Part shown: positions 37,931 through 47,984 of the stretch, in pieces
Layout of the letters: the number at the start of each line of letters is the position of its first letter
How positions within the stretch are numbered: the first letter of the stretch is position 1
From: Lomentospora prolificans
Taxonomy: Eukaryota; Ascomycota; Sordariomycetes; Microascales; Microascaceae
Direction: 5' to 3'
NCBI GenBank assembly: GCA_029532625.1
Contig: JARFXM010000005.1
Span: 558,001-622,000, forward strand
DNA: 64,000 nucleotides
The notes under the pieces: generated by a model
Seen by the model: only the letters and a program-made list of their open reading frames with translations
What the model was told of the DNA's origin: nothing
Database searches by the model: none
Made by a program: the position numbers and the translations under genes

Positions 37931-39705
37931 ATGGAGGCAGCTGGGTTGGCATTTGGTGTTACTGGCGTCACTGGCGTCGTCACATCTTGTCTTACCATCT
38001 GGGACTACATATCGACTGCACGACAGACCCCCGACGACCTCCGATACTTTCTCGGCCAGATTTATCTTGAAGCGTTCTTCTTCTTTGCCTGGTGCCAGTG
38101 TATGGGCCTTTGGGACAAGGCGTTAGAGGATGTGTCAGATGAGAGCTTGAAAACCAAAACGCTTCCGCTTGTTCCAGCAGATCACCTCTCGCCCTCCACA
38201 GATGGTTTGAGGCAGCACCTCGAGAGGGCCCTCGAGTCTAACATATATGCCATAAAGGAAAGCTTAGAACGTGCGAAAAGGCTATTGGAGGAATACGGCA
38301 TCTATGGCGAGCCTCGGAAGCCGAGCCTCCTTCGAAAAAAGCGCCGACCGGATGCCATTGCGGAGCTAGAGGCTGCTCAAATTCTTGGATCGGATTCTTC
38401 GAGGGAGTATCGCCAGGATCGTCAGCTGGGAAAGGGGGACAAGGCACGATGGGCGGCGTCCGGCAGCAAGGAAAGTGAAGGAATACTCTCTAGGCTGCGG
38501 AATAGCAGAAAGGGTTTGTTCGACCTCATGAAGCTTTTAGATAGCCCACGAGCGAAGGAGCTTTCGAGAGTGCTGCAGATGGGAGCCTCGATCCCTGTCC
38601 TGTCACAGGCGGTCATACAGTCCCAGTCAATGGCTCCTCAACTGCCAAATGAACCCTTAACGGAAGAAGGTTCGACTCTATTAGCAATCGGTCAGCTATC
38701 GGAGCGCTCAAGGCAGATGAAGCAGCTTACGGCTGGTTGGGATCCTCCCATGAACACTGGCACAGGACCCTTCCTCCGCGAATCGGATTTCAATATTGGT
38801 CTCGAGACCGAAAACCCAACACCAGAACGACAGGACGCGGTGTATAGAGGCCGCTATGTGATAGTCGAGTGGAGGTACTATTCTAAGCGAGAGAATCAAG
38901 AGCTTCTACGGGCTCGCATTAGCAATCTCGTCTTGCAGCTCCAACAGTCCGCATCCACTCCAGGATTTCTCGTTCCTCCATGTCTTGGGTGCTTCCACGC
39001 TCCGCTGGCATCGTCTTTCAACGGAGCGGCCAGAAACCACAGACTCTCTACCAATACATTAGAGATGACTACGACGCGAAAACAGTCGGCCGTGATTTCG
39101 AGGCACGGCTCCGCCTAGCCCGCCAACTCGTCACAAACATGTTCAAATTCTTTACCGTGGGCTGGATTCACAAAAACGTCCGCTCCAGCAGCTTCGTCTT
39201 CTTTGATTCCGACGCGGAATCGCTCTCCCTCCCGGACGTTTACCTCCTAGGGTTCGGCTTTTCCCGTACCGAGTCGCCCACCGCCCAAACCGAGCTGAAC
39301 CCCTCGGTGTTGAAGAACGTTCAAAATACTTATGAGTGGCGTCTCTATTGCCACCCCGATCGCGATCCGACCTTTCGCGGATCGGACGACTCGCTGCAAC
39401 CGACGTTGTCGCAGATGCGCCACGACGCCTACGGCCTTGGGATCGTCTTGCTTGAGATTGCGCTGTGGGCTCCTGCCATTACGATTTTTAGGCCGGGAAA
39501 GTCCGTGGCGCAGACTTTGAATAAGCGGATACTGAATACTCGTTTCCAAATGGGTAGTGGTTATGCTGAAATCGTTCGCCGTTTGATAAAGGGTGAGTTT
39601 GACCTAGAATCGGTCGACGGAGACAGCTGGGAGGATGGACGAATGGCTTTGTTGAAAGCGTTCGAGAAGACGATTGTGTTGCCGATGGAGAATTTGTTTA
39701 GGTAA
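37931..39705 (+). CDS. HeLo-domain / kinase-like protein, interrupted by a frame change
   Basis: Residues 1 to about 200 (ATG at 37931) match the HeLo ('prion-inhibition and propagation') domain of fungal HET-S-type proteins: a hydrophobic N-terminus (GLAFGVTGVTGVVTSCLTI), then helices ending near SRVLQMG. HeLo domains can permeabilise membranes during heterokaryon incompatibility. From about residue 300 a kinase-like fold follows (YVIVEW, then NLVLQLQQSAS and CLG). The fold continues only in another frame from about 38980 (GIVFQRSG, WIHKNVRSSSFVFF, HDAYGLGIVLLEIALW) to a stop at 39703-39705. The step matches a 1-nt deletion (or 2-nt insertion) near the GGG at 38986-38988. I found no acceptable intron to explain it; the only phase-fitting GT...AG is 38 nt with poor sites. 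Untreated, the first frame ends at 39118 (395 codons). Kinase signatures are degenerate: HKN for HRD, LGFGFS for DFG, and no VAIK lysine, so it is a pseudokinase at best. It may be a pseudogene or carry an assembly indel. Confidence 0.8.
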
Positions 39706-39982
39706 CTTGCCAAAGGATAAGCCATGTAGTTAGGCATCTTCAAGTAGCTTGCTTATATTGTTCTTGGATTTCATTACTTCTCAACACGGAATGGACGTAA
39801 TCAGGTACTCCTATGACAATCAAGGTTAATCTACATAACTAAATGCTCGTATTCCTAGATATCCACTACGCCAGTGAACCCGTCATAGCTTCAAGAAAAG
39901 AGAAGAATAGAGAAAATACTGCCTGTTACACTACACTTTCCTTCCAAGTCCGCCCGATAATAGACGTACTAAAGACTCAGGC

Positions 39983-42900
39983 TTAAGACGTAGGACACAA
40001 CGATTGGGTCAAGTTCTTGGCCCCTTCGCTAGCCTCGCTTTCAGGACAACCCATGCTGCCACGGCGCGACCCACCAGCCCCAACAATAGAGATAAACTCC
40101 CTCTCGGCCAGAGAACAGCTGTCGGTATCCAACAGCACAGAGCGTTCGTGCGGCGCCCCTCCCGCTCGGCGGAACCGATTCGGCAGCAAGTAGAGCCAGC
40201 GGCGCAAGATGATGAGGCAGGCAAACTTGACGTCACCGCCGTACAGCAGCATCAAAGGCTCGTACCACAGGCTGTACTGAAAGAGATTCGCGGCGACCGT
40301 GCAGAGCATCAAGTTCGACATGGCGTAGTAGATCGAGGTAAAGACAAAGGGCGCGGAGCCGATGATGCGAAAATACCACAAGAGGCACACGGCGCCGAAG
40401 AGGACGTGGACGACGAAGAGGAACCTGAAATCGGCCATGCCACTGTCCCGGAACAGCAGCGCCGAGAGGCTGCCGTACGTGGGGGAGTGGGAGGCGCCCC
40501 AGCCCAGCAGGAGATCGGCCACGGCTCGGTTGCTGTACTCGAGCTCGGCGGCCTCTTCGCCGCGACGCTCGTCCATAGCGTACGAAGTCCACTGGACGAC
40601 GTCGAGCGGGGCCAGGACGAGGGGGCTTTGGGAGAAGGTCCCGTATTTGAGGGAGCCGGTGCCGTTGGGGGAGAAGCCCATGTCGAGGAGGCACCGGACG
40701 GCGCCCCAGTTTGACCGGATGGCGGCGAGGAGGACGAGGTTCATTCTCGTGTCCTTGGAGACGATTGGGCGGTCCTGGTGTCTGTTGGCTTTGGCGATGT
40801 AGGCCCAGAGGTAGAGGATAGCTCTCTGGTTGTCGCTCGAGTCTGCTGTCCGTCCGAGGGCCCCGGGATATTGGAGGCGGTCCAGCCTCCACTTTTGACC
40901 GGGAGCTGATTCCCTCATGTATGATGTCTGAGGCTGGAGATTTATATTGCTGCGCAGGAGTGTCTTTATGTTGGCCAAACTGACAATATCCTTGGTACCG
41001 TGATCGACCGATCTCTGGAATAGGAACGCAAGCTGGCGAGGTGTCAAGCGATTTGCTTCGAGCAGGCATTGTAGAACGGTCGTTCTGCCCATCACCCTGT
41101 CCTGGAGGCCCGCCCCATGTTCGAGTAGCGAGTCGATCCAGTCCCTCCGGTTCATTAATGCGGCCATATATAGTGGGAGCGGCAAAACCCATCCTCTCAG
41201 CCCGGAGAGTTCGTGGAGGTTGCAGAGCTCGTCAGCGCTTGACGGAACCCATAAAACGGTGCGGCCGCCGTATTCCCTCATTACCCACAGGAGAAATAAG
41301 TCCCTTGCGTCCGGCATTAGTGTGATTCAGAACCCAAATTTCGCTGGAAGGAGGTCGACTTACAGGAACGGCCCGCCCAAGTTATTCTCAAGCATCATGC
41401 AGCTAAAAAGCACCGGATAGTTGACTCCATCCTGGGGGGAGTCGCGCGGTATCTGGAGCACGTCGTGAAACATGTCGAGACGATGGTAGTTGATGGTCAG
41501 TCTTGTCCACATGAGAGAATCCTTGGCACGCAGAGCAAGAAGATGAAACGCGTCTCTTCTCTTCTTTGCGACGGCAAACTTGGCAATCTCTTCCTCCCTC
41601 AGAGAAGCACCGCGTTCAAGAAGGAAATCAATGCACTCCCCAAGCGCCTCGCGGTACCTTTGGCCAAACTGAAGAATCCTCGACCACCGTTCTGGGTAGT
41701 AGTAGCTGGACTCCAGCAAGGACGAGACATGTCCAAAGACGCATATTTCCAAGAGGGTCCTGGACTCGCCGTGGTCCCAAAACTGGCGCGAGTTGATAAA
41801 AGTCTGTATATCGAGCCCCATGCGTTCCAGACGCCCGCTGATGACGGGGAGCACTTTTCTTCGCCTGAACTTGAGCGCTACGCGCAGCAAGTTGAGCAGC
41901 TCGGACTTCCGGACAATCTTCTCCGCCGCGGTCCCGTGGGAAAAGTCGGCCTCGATACGGAAGAGTGCGCGTAGCACCACGGGGTTGTCTTCGGTCAAGG
42001 CCGGGACCGTGCCGCATCCGATGCCGAAGTTGTCCAAGTCGACGAATCGATTCGACATCATGCCTCTGGACGGCACGTGCAGCTGGATGCGAGCACCGGC
42101 TTGGGCGAGCTTCTGTGCGAGATCCCCCACATCTAGGTCGTTGAAGTTGACGAGGTAGTGAAGAGCGTTTTCGCTTTGGGAGTTGCAGATCCCGGCATCG
42201 GCACCTAGCCCAAGCAAGGTCTTCAATGTATCGGTGTGCCCTGCTCTGGCTGCTTGTATGAGCGCCGTGTCTCCATTCAAGTTCTGCTTGTCAAGAAGCC
42301 GCTTTGAGAAGAGGGCAGGGTTCTCGGCCTTAATGTCGAGTATCCTTTGTACGTCTCCTGTCGATGCTAGGAAATGTAGAATAGTATCACCCGTCTCGTT
42401 CAATGAGGTGAGGAGGCTCTCCCCAGTAAAGTCACCACGACGAAAGATGTCGCTGACTGCTTGAGAAGTGGCGCCGCGATGGGCAAGCTGATATTTCATC
42501 CGCACCTCTCTATGCAGTGTGAGATTTAGATCAGCTAGTTGCTTAAGCGCCACGTCACTTCCCTCTGTTAAGACCAGGTCCTCGAGCCATTCCTCGATGG
42601 GCACATTTCCAGGAATAGTGCCACCAAACGCCGCATAGACGGGTATCAAAGAAAGTCGAGCCCTTGAATCTCCACAATTCGCGGCTTGCAAAATCCACTT
42701 CATGGCCAGCCTCTGACATTTAGAATCGTGATAGGGTGACTTGCGCTCCATGCCGAACCCGGACGCATAGCAGACACCCAGCTCGAAGGCTGCCGTGGTG
42801 CTCCGTAGGCCGCCTTGTTGGCTCGCGAAATGGTGCAGGACCTTTACGATATGGCCCTGGAGCGTCTTTGGCAGGTCGGAAAGTGCTTGGTATGGAATCC

Positions 42901-44244
42901 ATAGCTCCTAAATCTATCAGCTGTGCTCGAACTAGTATAGGAGAGGGGTTCTCTTTACGGACTTGAGCAGAGGTTGAGCCGGATTCGTTATTCCAGGGGC
43001 CTGGTATCATTCCGCCAGCGATATTCTGGAGTGCTTCATGGTTAGGCGCGGAGGATGGATCTGGTCGCTGTGGTGGCATAAGATAGCCATTCTCGTTGAA
43101 GAGGATCCGCTTCACCTCGTCGAGATTCCTGGCATCCGGGTTGAGCTGGACAGTAAGCTCGAGGACGCCACATATCGTTGTTACGCTGGGATCGCCAAGT
43201 GAGAATGCAAGCTGACACAGGGACTCCAGCAGCGTACCATCATGCTTTTGACGGCCCAGCTCAGCAGCGTCTTCCGGGCGCAGAATCTCGCCGCCAGCCA
43301 TGAGGCATATGAACACCAACCCATACGAGTAGACGTCGGTGAGCTGCAGCCTCTTGACGGTACTGGGGAACTGCCACTCAGGGGCAGCATAAATCTCTGT
43401 CCCTCCAGTGAGGTATCGAGGGGCGTCTATATCGGCAGTTTCATGGACCGAGTGGCTGAAGTCGGCAATCTTGGCGGCGTAGGTATTGACGCTGATTTGG
43501 AAGACTAGAATGTTGGCAGGTTTGAGATCGCCATGCACAATGCCGCAGCTATGCAGTGCCGACAGGCCAGATACAATGTCGAGAGCCAACTTTTTATTGT
43601 TATATTGCGCTGGTGCAACTTTGGAATTGCTACGTGTGGAGTAGCAGAAGTCATGATGTGGTCTCAACAGGTTTCAACGGCTTGATATCGAGAGTAACTT
43701 ACCGTGCAAGTATCTCCGACAGGCTATAGTTAGCTCGCTCAAGTAGTATGACTGGTTTCGGAATCCCAGTATCCTTCTCCGTAGCCCACTTCAACCCCAA
43801 GATCTTGACAATATTCTCGCTTCTTCGGACCGTAGCGTGGCTAAGCGTCTTCAGCTCCGTGATGAACATTCTTGCCTCATGCACATTCTGGGCCCTCCCA
43901 CGGGCATCCCATATTCCGTCCGAGTACTCCTTCTCCGCGCATTCGATGACGGTGTTGTGCGACTGGGCGGAATACAAGGTGCTGGGTTGAGCAACCCTGG
44001 CGTGCACCCCGGAGACCTGCCCGACCGCGCCGTTGCCGTAGATAACCTGCGTCGAACCGTCGGTCGGGTCGGCCATGTGCATTTTGTGAATGCCAGGCTG
44101 AGAGTATAGATGGCTTGCGCTCGTCAAGACGGCGAGAAGGTCGACCGGGTCTTGTTCCTCGTCGCCGAGGTCTCGGTCCGATGTGCTGTGCCTGCGAGAC
44201 GAACTCGCCGCCCAGCGTCGTCCGTAGCCGGGTAACGTGTACAT
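39983..44244 (-). CDS. protein kinase / Sel1 / ankyrin-repeat protein with C-terminal membrane segments
   Basis: Large minus-strand gene that I read as four exons: 44244-43703, 43629-42963, 42907-41364 and 41303-39983, giving 1357 residues. Intron 1 (73 nt) has GTAAGT/GTAG ends, and intron 3 (60 nt) has GTAAGT, a CACTAATG branch and AAG. Intron 2 is less certain (55 nt with a weak GTCCGT donor; a GTAAAG donor at 42958 is an alternative). Residues about 60-370 form a kinase domain: glycine loop GNGAVGQV, an RRSENIVKILG helix, HGDLKPAN at 213-220, DFS at 237-239 and YAAPEW at 261-266. Catalytic Asp and Asn are kept, but no clear VAIK lysine is seen. A Sel1-like stretch follows (about 440-500; FELGVCYASGFG). 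Ankyrin repeats occupy roughly 565-690 (NGDTALIQAARAGHTDTLKTLL) and parts of exon 4. Two or three hydrophobic, probably transmembrane, segments lie near 1200-1270. It ends 277 bp from the HeLo gene, tail to tail. A role in signalling or non-self recognition is inferred; no partner is proven. Confidence 0.8.
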
Positions 44245-44392
44245 TTAGGACAATTGTACCGTTGACGGTCGGTTAATTCTCATATTCCAGAGTTGGAGAG
44301 CGTGCGCAAGTCGAACGAAGCGAAATGCGATGACGTTGTGAAATAGAAGAAGAGACCGCTGTTACATGCATGCTCTCTGATTATAAATTGTT

Positions 44393-44440
44393 TTCTTCTT
44401 CTTCTTCTTCTTCTTCTTCTTCTTCTTCTTCTTCTTCTTC
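44393..44440 (+). repeat. (TTC)16 trinucleotide microsatellite
   Basis: Sixteen perfect TTC units, GAA on the strand of the adjacent gene. The tract lies about 150-195 nt upstream of the kinase-ankyrin ATG at 44244, so it is probably in the promoter or 5' untranslated region. Confidence 0.95.
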
Positions 44441-45447
44441 TTTTTCAAAAGTAAATGTCGCTAAAATAAAGGCATTCTCTTCTCTATATCTGCAAACCTC
44501 AAAGCCACCGACATTGTGTCTATCAGCTCCCTTTTCGCTTCGCCGGGTGGCGTGGCGCAGACGGCTGTGCTCATTCGGAAGCCTAGACTGGTTGCAGGCC
44601 AGCCCAACTGCATTTGATCATTTGATGAGCATCCGCGCGTCCCGGGCAGGCTGGAGCGCTTTCCGCCGCGCGATGCGAATCATTGGCGAGAGATGGAATC
44701 GTTGCGCAGGAGATGGCAAACGGCAGAAAATACATGAGATACGCTCCCTCTTGACAGCGGCAGCGATACACGCGAAGGAGGGAAATCACCCCTAGGATCA
44801 CTGCCGTCGCTTTCCGAGCAAGATGCATTGATGTAAAATGCCGACGAAACGCCAGTTCCGAGAATGGGACCGTCAAACAAGCCATTTGTTCAATAAATGC
44901 AGTATTTGTAGGCCAACTTGATCCAAACCTATCAGCTCTTCACGACTCCAGGCAGCAACCAGCACCCAAAAACTGTCCGCAAAAGAGCTGATTCAGAAGA
45001 TCCTGCTTCGATTTCGAGGCGGACGACCGAGATGTCTAAAGTGAGAAGCGGGTTTCTTTGAAGATTATTGATCATAGAAGCGCATGCTACTACTATCCTA
45101 GATTCAGTGTCGGACTCGACAAGGGGGCTGGCATCGGTGGGCAGACTTTCCCATCGCAGCGTAATGGTATCTCAAGTCTCGAAAAGGCAGTCTACTTCAG
45201 TCCTGACGAGCAATGATGCCAAGGGAGCGAACCAGAATCCGGGGCTCTACTCCTGGCACCACCGAGATTCCTTACCAATTTCAACTCCCGTAGGGCTGTG
45301 TCTGAGCCATAGTTCTCTGTCAAGTTCTCAGGTCAAGGCTCTAATAAGGCGCAAGCGAAACACTAGAGCATATTCTATGATAGCTCAAGGCCAAAGGCAT
45401 CAGCCACTCGACCAAGCCAAGTCTGGATTTCCGCGTTCTCCGCACAC

Positions 45448-45475
45448 ACACACACACACTCGCACGCACACCAGG
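45448..45475 (+). repeat. CA-rich microsatellite
   Basis: Alternating C and A, interrupted by TCG and G near its right end, in gene-free sequence. Confidence 0.8.
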
Positions 45476-46569
45476 CCTTCCGGAAAACGATCGAAGCCAA
45501 TGAGCAATTAAACGTCGTGGTCCGTGGACAAGGTGTGACCGCCCGCTCGCACGCAAACCCATAACCAGGCCTCTCCTCTGCTGGTCCGTGGTCCGTAGTT
45601 CGGCATCGGCATCGGTCTCCCGACCGATCCTGATCCCCCACTCCACCCACTCCGCCGAATCCGCGCCGAAAGACAAACAAGTCTCCCATCGGACCCGAGA
45701 CGCCTCAGCACAAGATTCCCCAAAGGGTTCGGGAAGCCCTCGTCCAAGCGCCCGTCTCTCCCTCCCGACAACCCCGCTCACCACCTTTTCGCGCTTCCTC
45801 ACCGGTCAATATCCAGCGCACTATACAGACATGTCATTTTCCCACCGAACCTTACTCCTCCACCCCACTGCCTGCTGCAGCCTGCATCGCCTCGTGGCCC
45901 TTTCGGCCGCGCACCTGTTCTCCCAGACGCCCACGTGCAGCCGGGTGCAAGCGTCGAGATCCTTTTATCCATAGTAGGTTGCGGTCCTTCAACAGCTCTA
46001 CCGCCCCACGCCCCCCCCCCTTTATCCCTATCCCTTCCCTATCGCCACGCTGTGGCCGCAACTTCCCGTTACCCGCACTCTTTTAACCCTCGTATAACTA
46101 TAGGAGTACGCACATATAGATCTGGTTTATGCAGTCCCGCTAAACGCCCTTTTCCCTCGATTTACGTTTCAGGTACGCACACGCGGCAGTGGGCTCCATC
46201 TGGTTTATACACGGCCCTCTGCTAGCACGATGCGTATAGTAGAGGCGTGAGGAGAGAGCGCAATTTAAATTGGTTCAACCTTATCGCGGCAATAGCCAGA
46301 AACCTGGTACGAAATGCTCACACCCCTCCTTCTCTGTCCTCTCGCCAACCCATTGGATTTAAGACTGGTAGTATCTCAGATGGGGCGGGAAGACGGCATT
46401 TTGCATTTTGGCATGCGATAGGTAATGGCTGGCATCTATCCGGACATTATTAAGAGCCTATAGAACTAAACTTATCACCAGTATAGATTCTTGCCTGGCT
46501 ACGTCCACTCCTCGATCCGCCCTGCAGAGCCGTGAATGGATTCTTAGAAATCAAAGTATAGCTAGTTAA

Positions 46570-47984
46570 TTACAACTCTGTTGCTCTTCCATTGAATAGC
46601 ATTCGATATTTCTTACCCCTCCATACCAGCGTATTGCCAGAGAAGATCGCAACCAGCCAAGCAGGGTTTGATGCGACTTCCCGAAGCATCCAGGACCAGA
46701 ACCACGGGAAAATGGGCAGTCTCTGGCCGAGACATCCAAGCTTAGACGCCGACGTAACCCTCGATAGCTTCCCGAGACAGTATTCTCGCAGGATCAAACT
46801 AGTGCTCAGATCCAACGCCGCCCAGGCCAGCATGCTAAGGACCCAAAAGCACCAAAAAGAAGACCACGTCGCGTCCTGAGTCCAGGTTCCGTCAATCGCG
46901 TAGGCAATTACGCCGCTGAATAGGATGCATTCCACCCATTGCTCCAGTAGAGTTCCCGGCCAGTACTCATACTTGCGGCAACGGATCCACCTTATGCGAC
47001 GGCTCATGAAGCCATTGTAGCCAATACGCACCGGGTGGATGGCGACTTGGTCTGTGACGAGGTAGTGTTTTCCGCATCCTAGACCTTCTGCCTTTGCCTG
47101 CCGCCAGAGGTAATCGCCCATCACTTGATCTTCGCAAAGAAAGTCAGATACACCTTCTAAACCATTATGGGCGCATTTTCGAGCTCCTCTGGCACAACCC
47201 AGCAGGGTACACTCTCGTCGATCGAGGTCGGATTTTCGAAACATGGTGGACTTGCCCGTCACACAGGGCCCGACCGCGAGGACATTTATGGCGGTGTATA
47301 GCCTGGCGAAACTCCCGGCGGCGTGGACCTCTTCCAGCGCTCCGCAAGCGTCATAAGTAGGTGCTACATTGATGGCAACGGGCATGTGCAGAACCATTTT
47401 GTACGGCGTAGCTCCCTTGCCAGTCCCTTGAAGCTTTTGCACCATCTGGCGGCAGGCTCTGGGCTCGACCCAGGTATTTGAGTCAAGGATCCAGATGATA
47501 TCGCTATCGGCATTGCGATATGCTTGGCTCATATTTTTCACTTTAGGGTTCGGCCCAAGGGACATCAAGCCCGAGTCGTCTTCTTCGACCCATACCCGGA
47601 CATTGAACTGATCATGGTGGCTTTCGACCAACTCTTGTATAACAGGGTACGCAGCGTCTTCCTTAGACGGTACACAGAACGCTATAGAAAGGCGCGAACT
47701 AGGGTAGTTTTGTCGAAAGGCCGCGGTGAGGCACTCGCGGAGCAATGGGTCCGCGCCTTTGCAAGGCCGGATAATGGTAACCTTTGGCAAGCTATCATCA
47801 GATATCTGCTCGTCTCCATTCCCAGGCTGCGGTTTTCCGAGACATCTCCTTCTAAATCGGTCGTCAGGACTATTCCGCAGCAAAAGACGCCTTCGGACCG
47901 CACTCACATTGTTAGGTAGCCGAAGATATTGAGCCCAGTGATCAGAACGGCCCAGAGGGCACAAATGGCCACTAACAGTTCCAT
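46570..47984 (-). CDS. GCS1: ceramide glucosyltransferase (GT21)
   Basis: Transfers glucose from UDP-glucose to ceramide, making fungal glucosylceramide on Golgi membranes. I read two exons, 47984-47908 and 47851-46570, giving 452 residues. The first encodes MELLVAICALWAVLITGLNI, an N-terminal membrane anchor expected for this family. The 56-nt intron starts GTGAGT, has a CTGAC branch and ends TTTAG. The GT21 signature is complete: D1 in PCKGAD (Asp60), D2 in ILDSN (Asp149), D3 in CEDQ (Asp267) and the (Q/R)xxRW motif at 310-314 (RRIRW). Hydrophobic segments lie near the C-terminus. Without splicing the open frame runs upstream to an in-frame ATG at 48117, but that extension reads the intron and loses the membrane anchor. 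The gene is somewhat short compared with some fungal homologues of about 500 residues. Neighbouring genes are unrelated. Confidence 0.9.

Larger units (their letters stand above)
44245..46569. other. intergenic, promoter side of the kinase-ankyrin gene
   Basis: No gene recognised in about 2.3 kb. It holds the TTC tract at 44393-44440 and a CA-rich patch at 45448-45475. A CT-rich plus-strand stretch (about 45600-46050) resembles a plus-strand promoter, but no plus-strand gene follows; the next gene is on the minus strand and ends at 46570. Open frames such as 45588-45974 (+) are low-complexity Ser/Pro/His-rich readings of that stretch. Confidence 0.5.

Noticed and set aside
38989..39026. 38-nt GT...AG intron as an explanation of the HeLo frame break
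   Set aside because: Phase fits, but it is too short, has non-consensus sites and would remove conserved kinase-like residues.
40004..41192. Long frames antisense to or overlapping the last exon of the kinase-ankyrin gene
   Set aside because: Shadows caused by GC-rich third positions of the true coding frame; Arg/Pro/Gly-rich and without domains.
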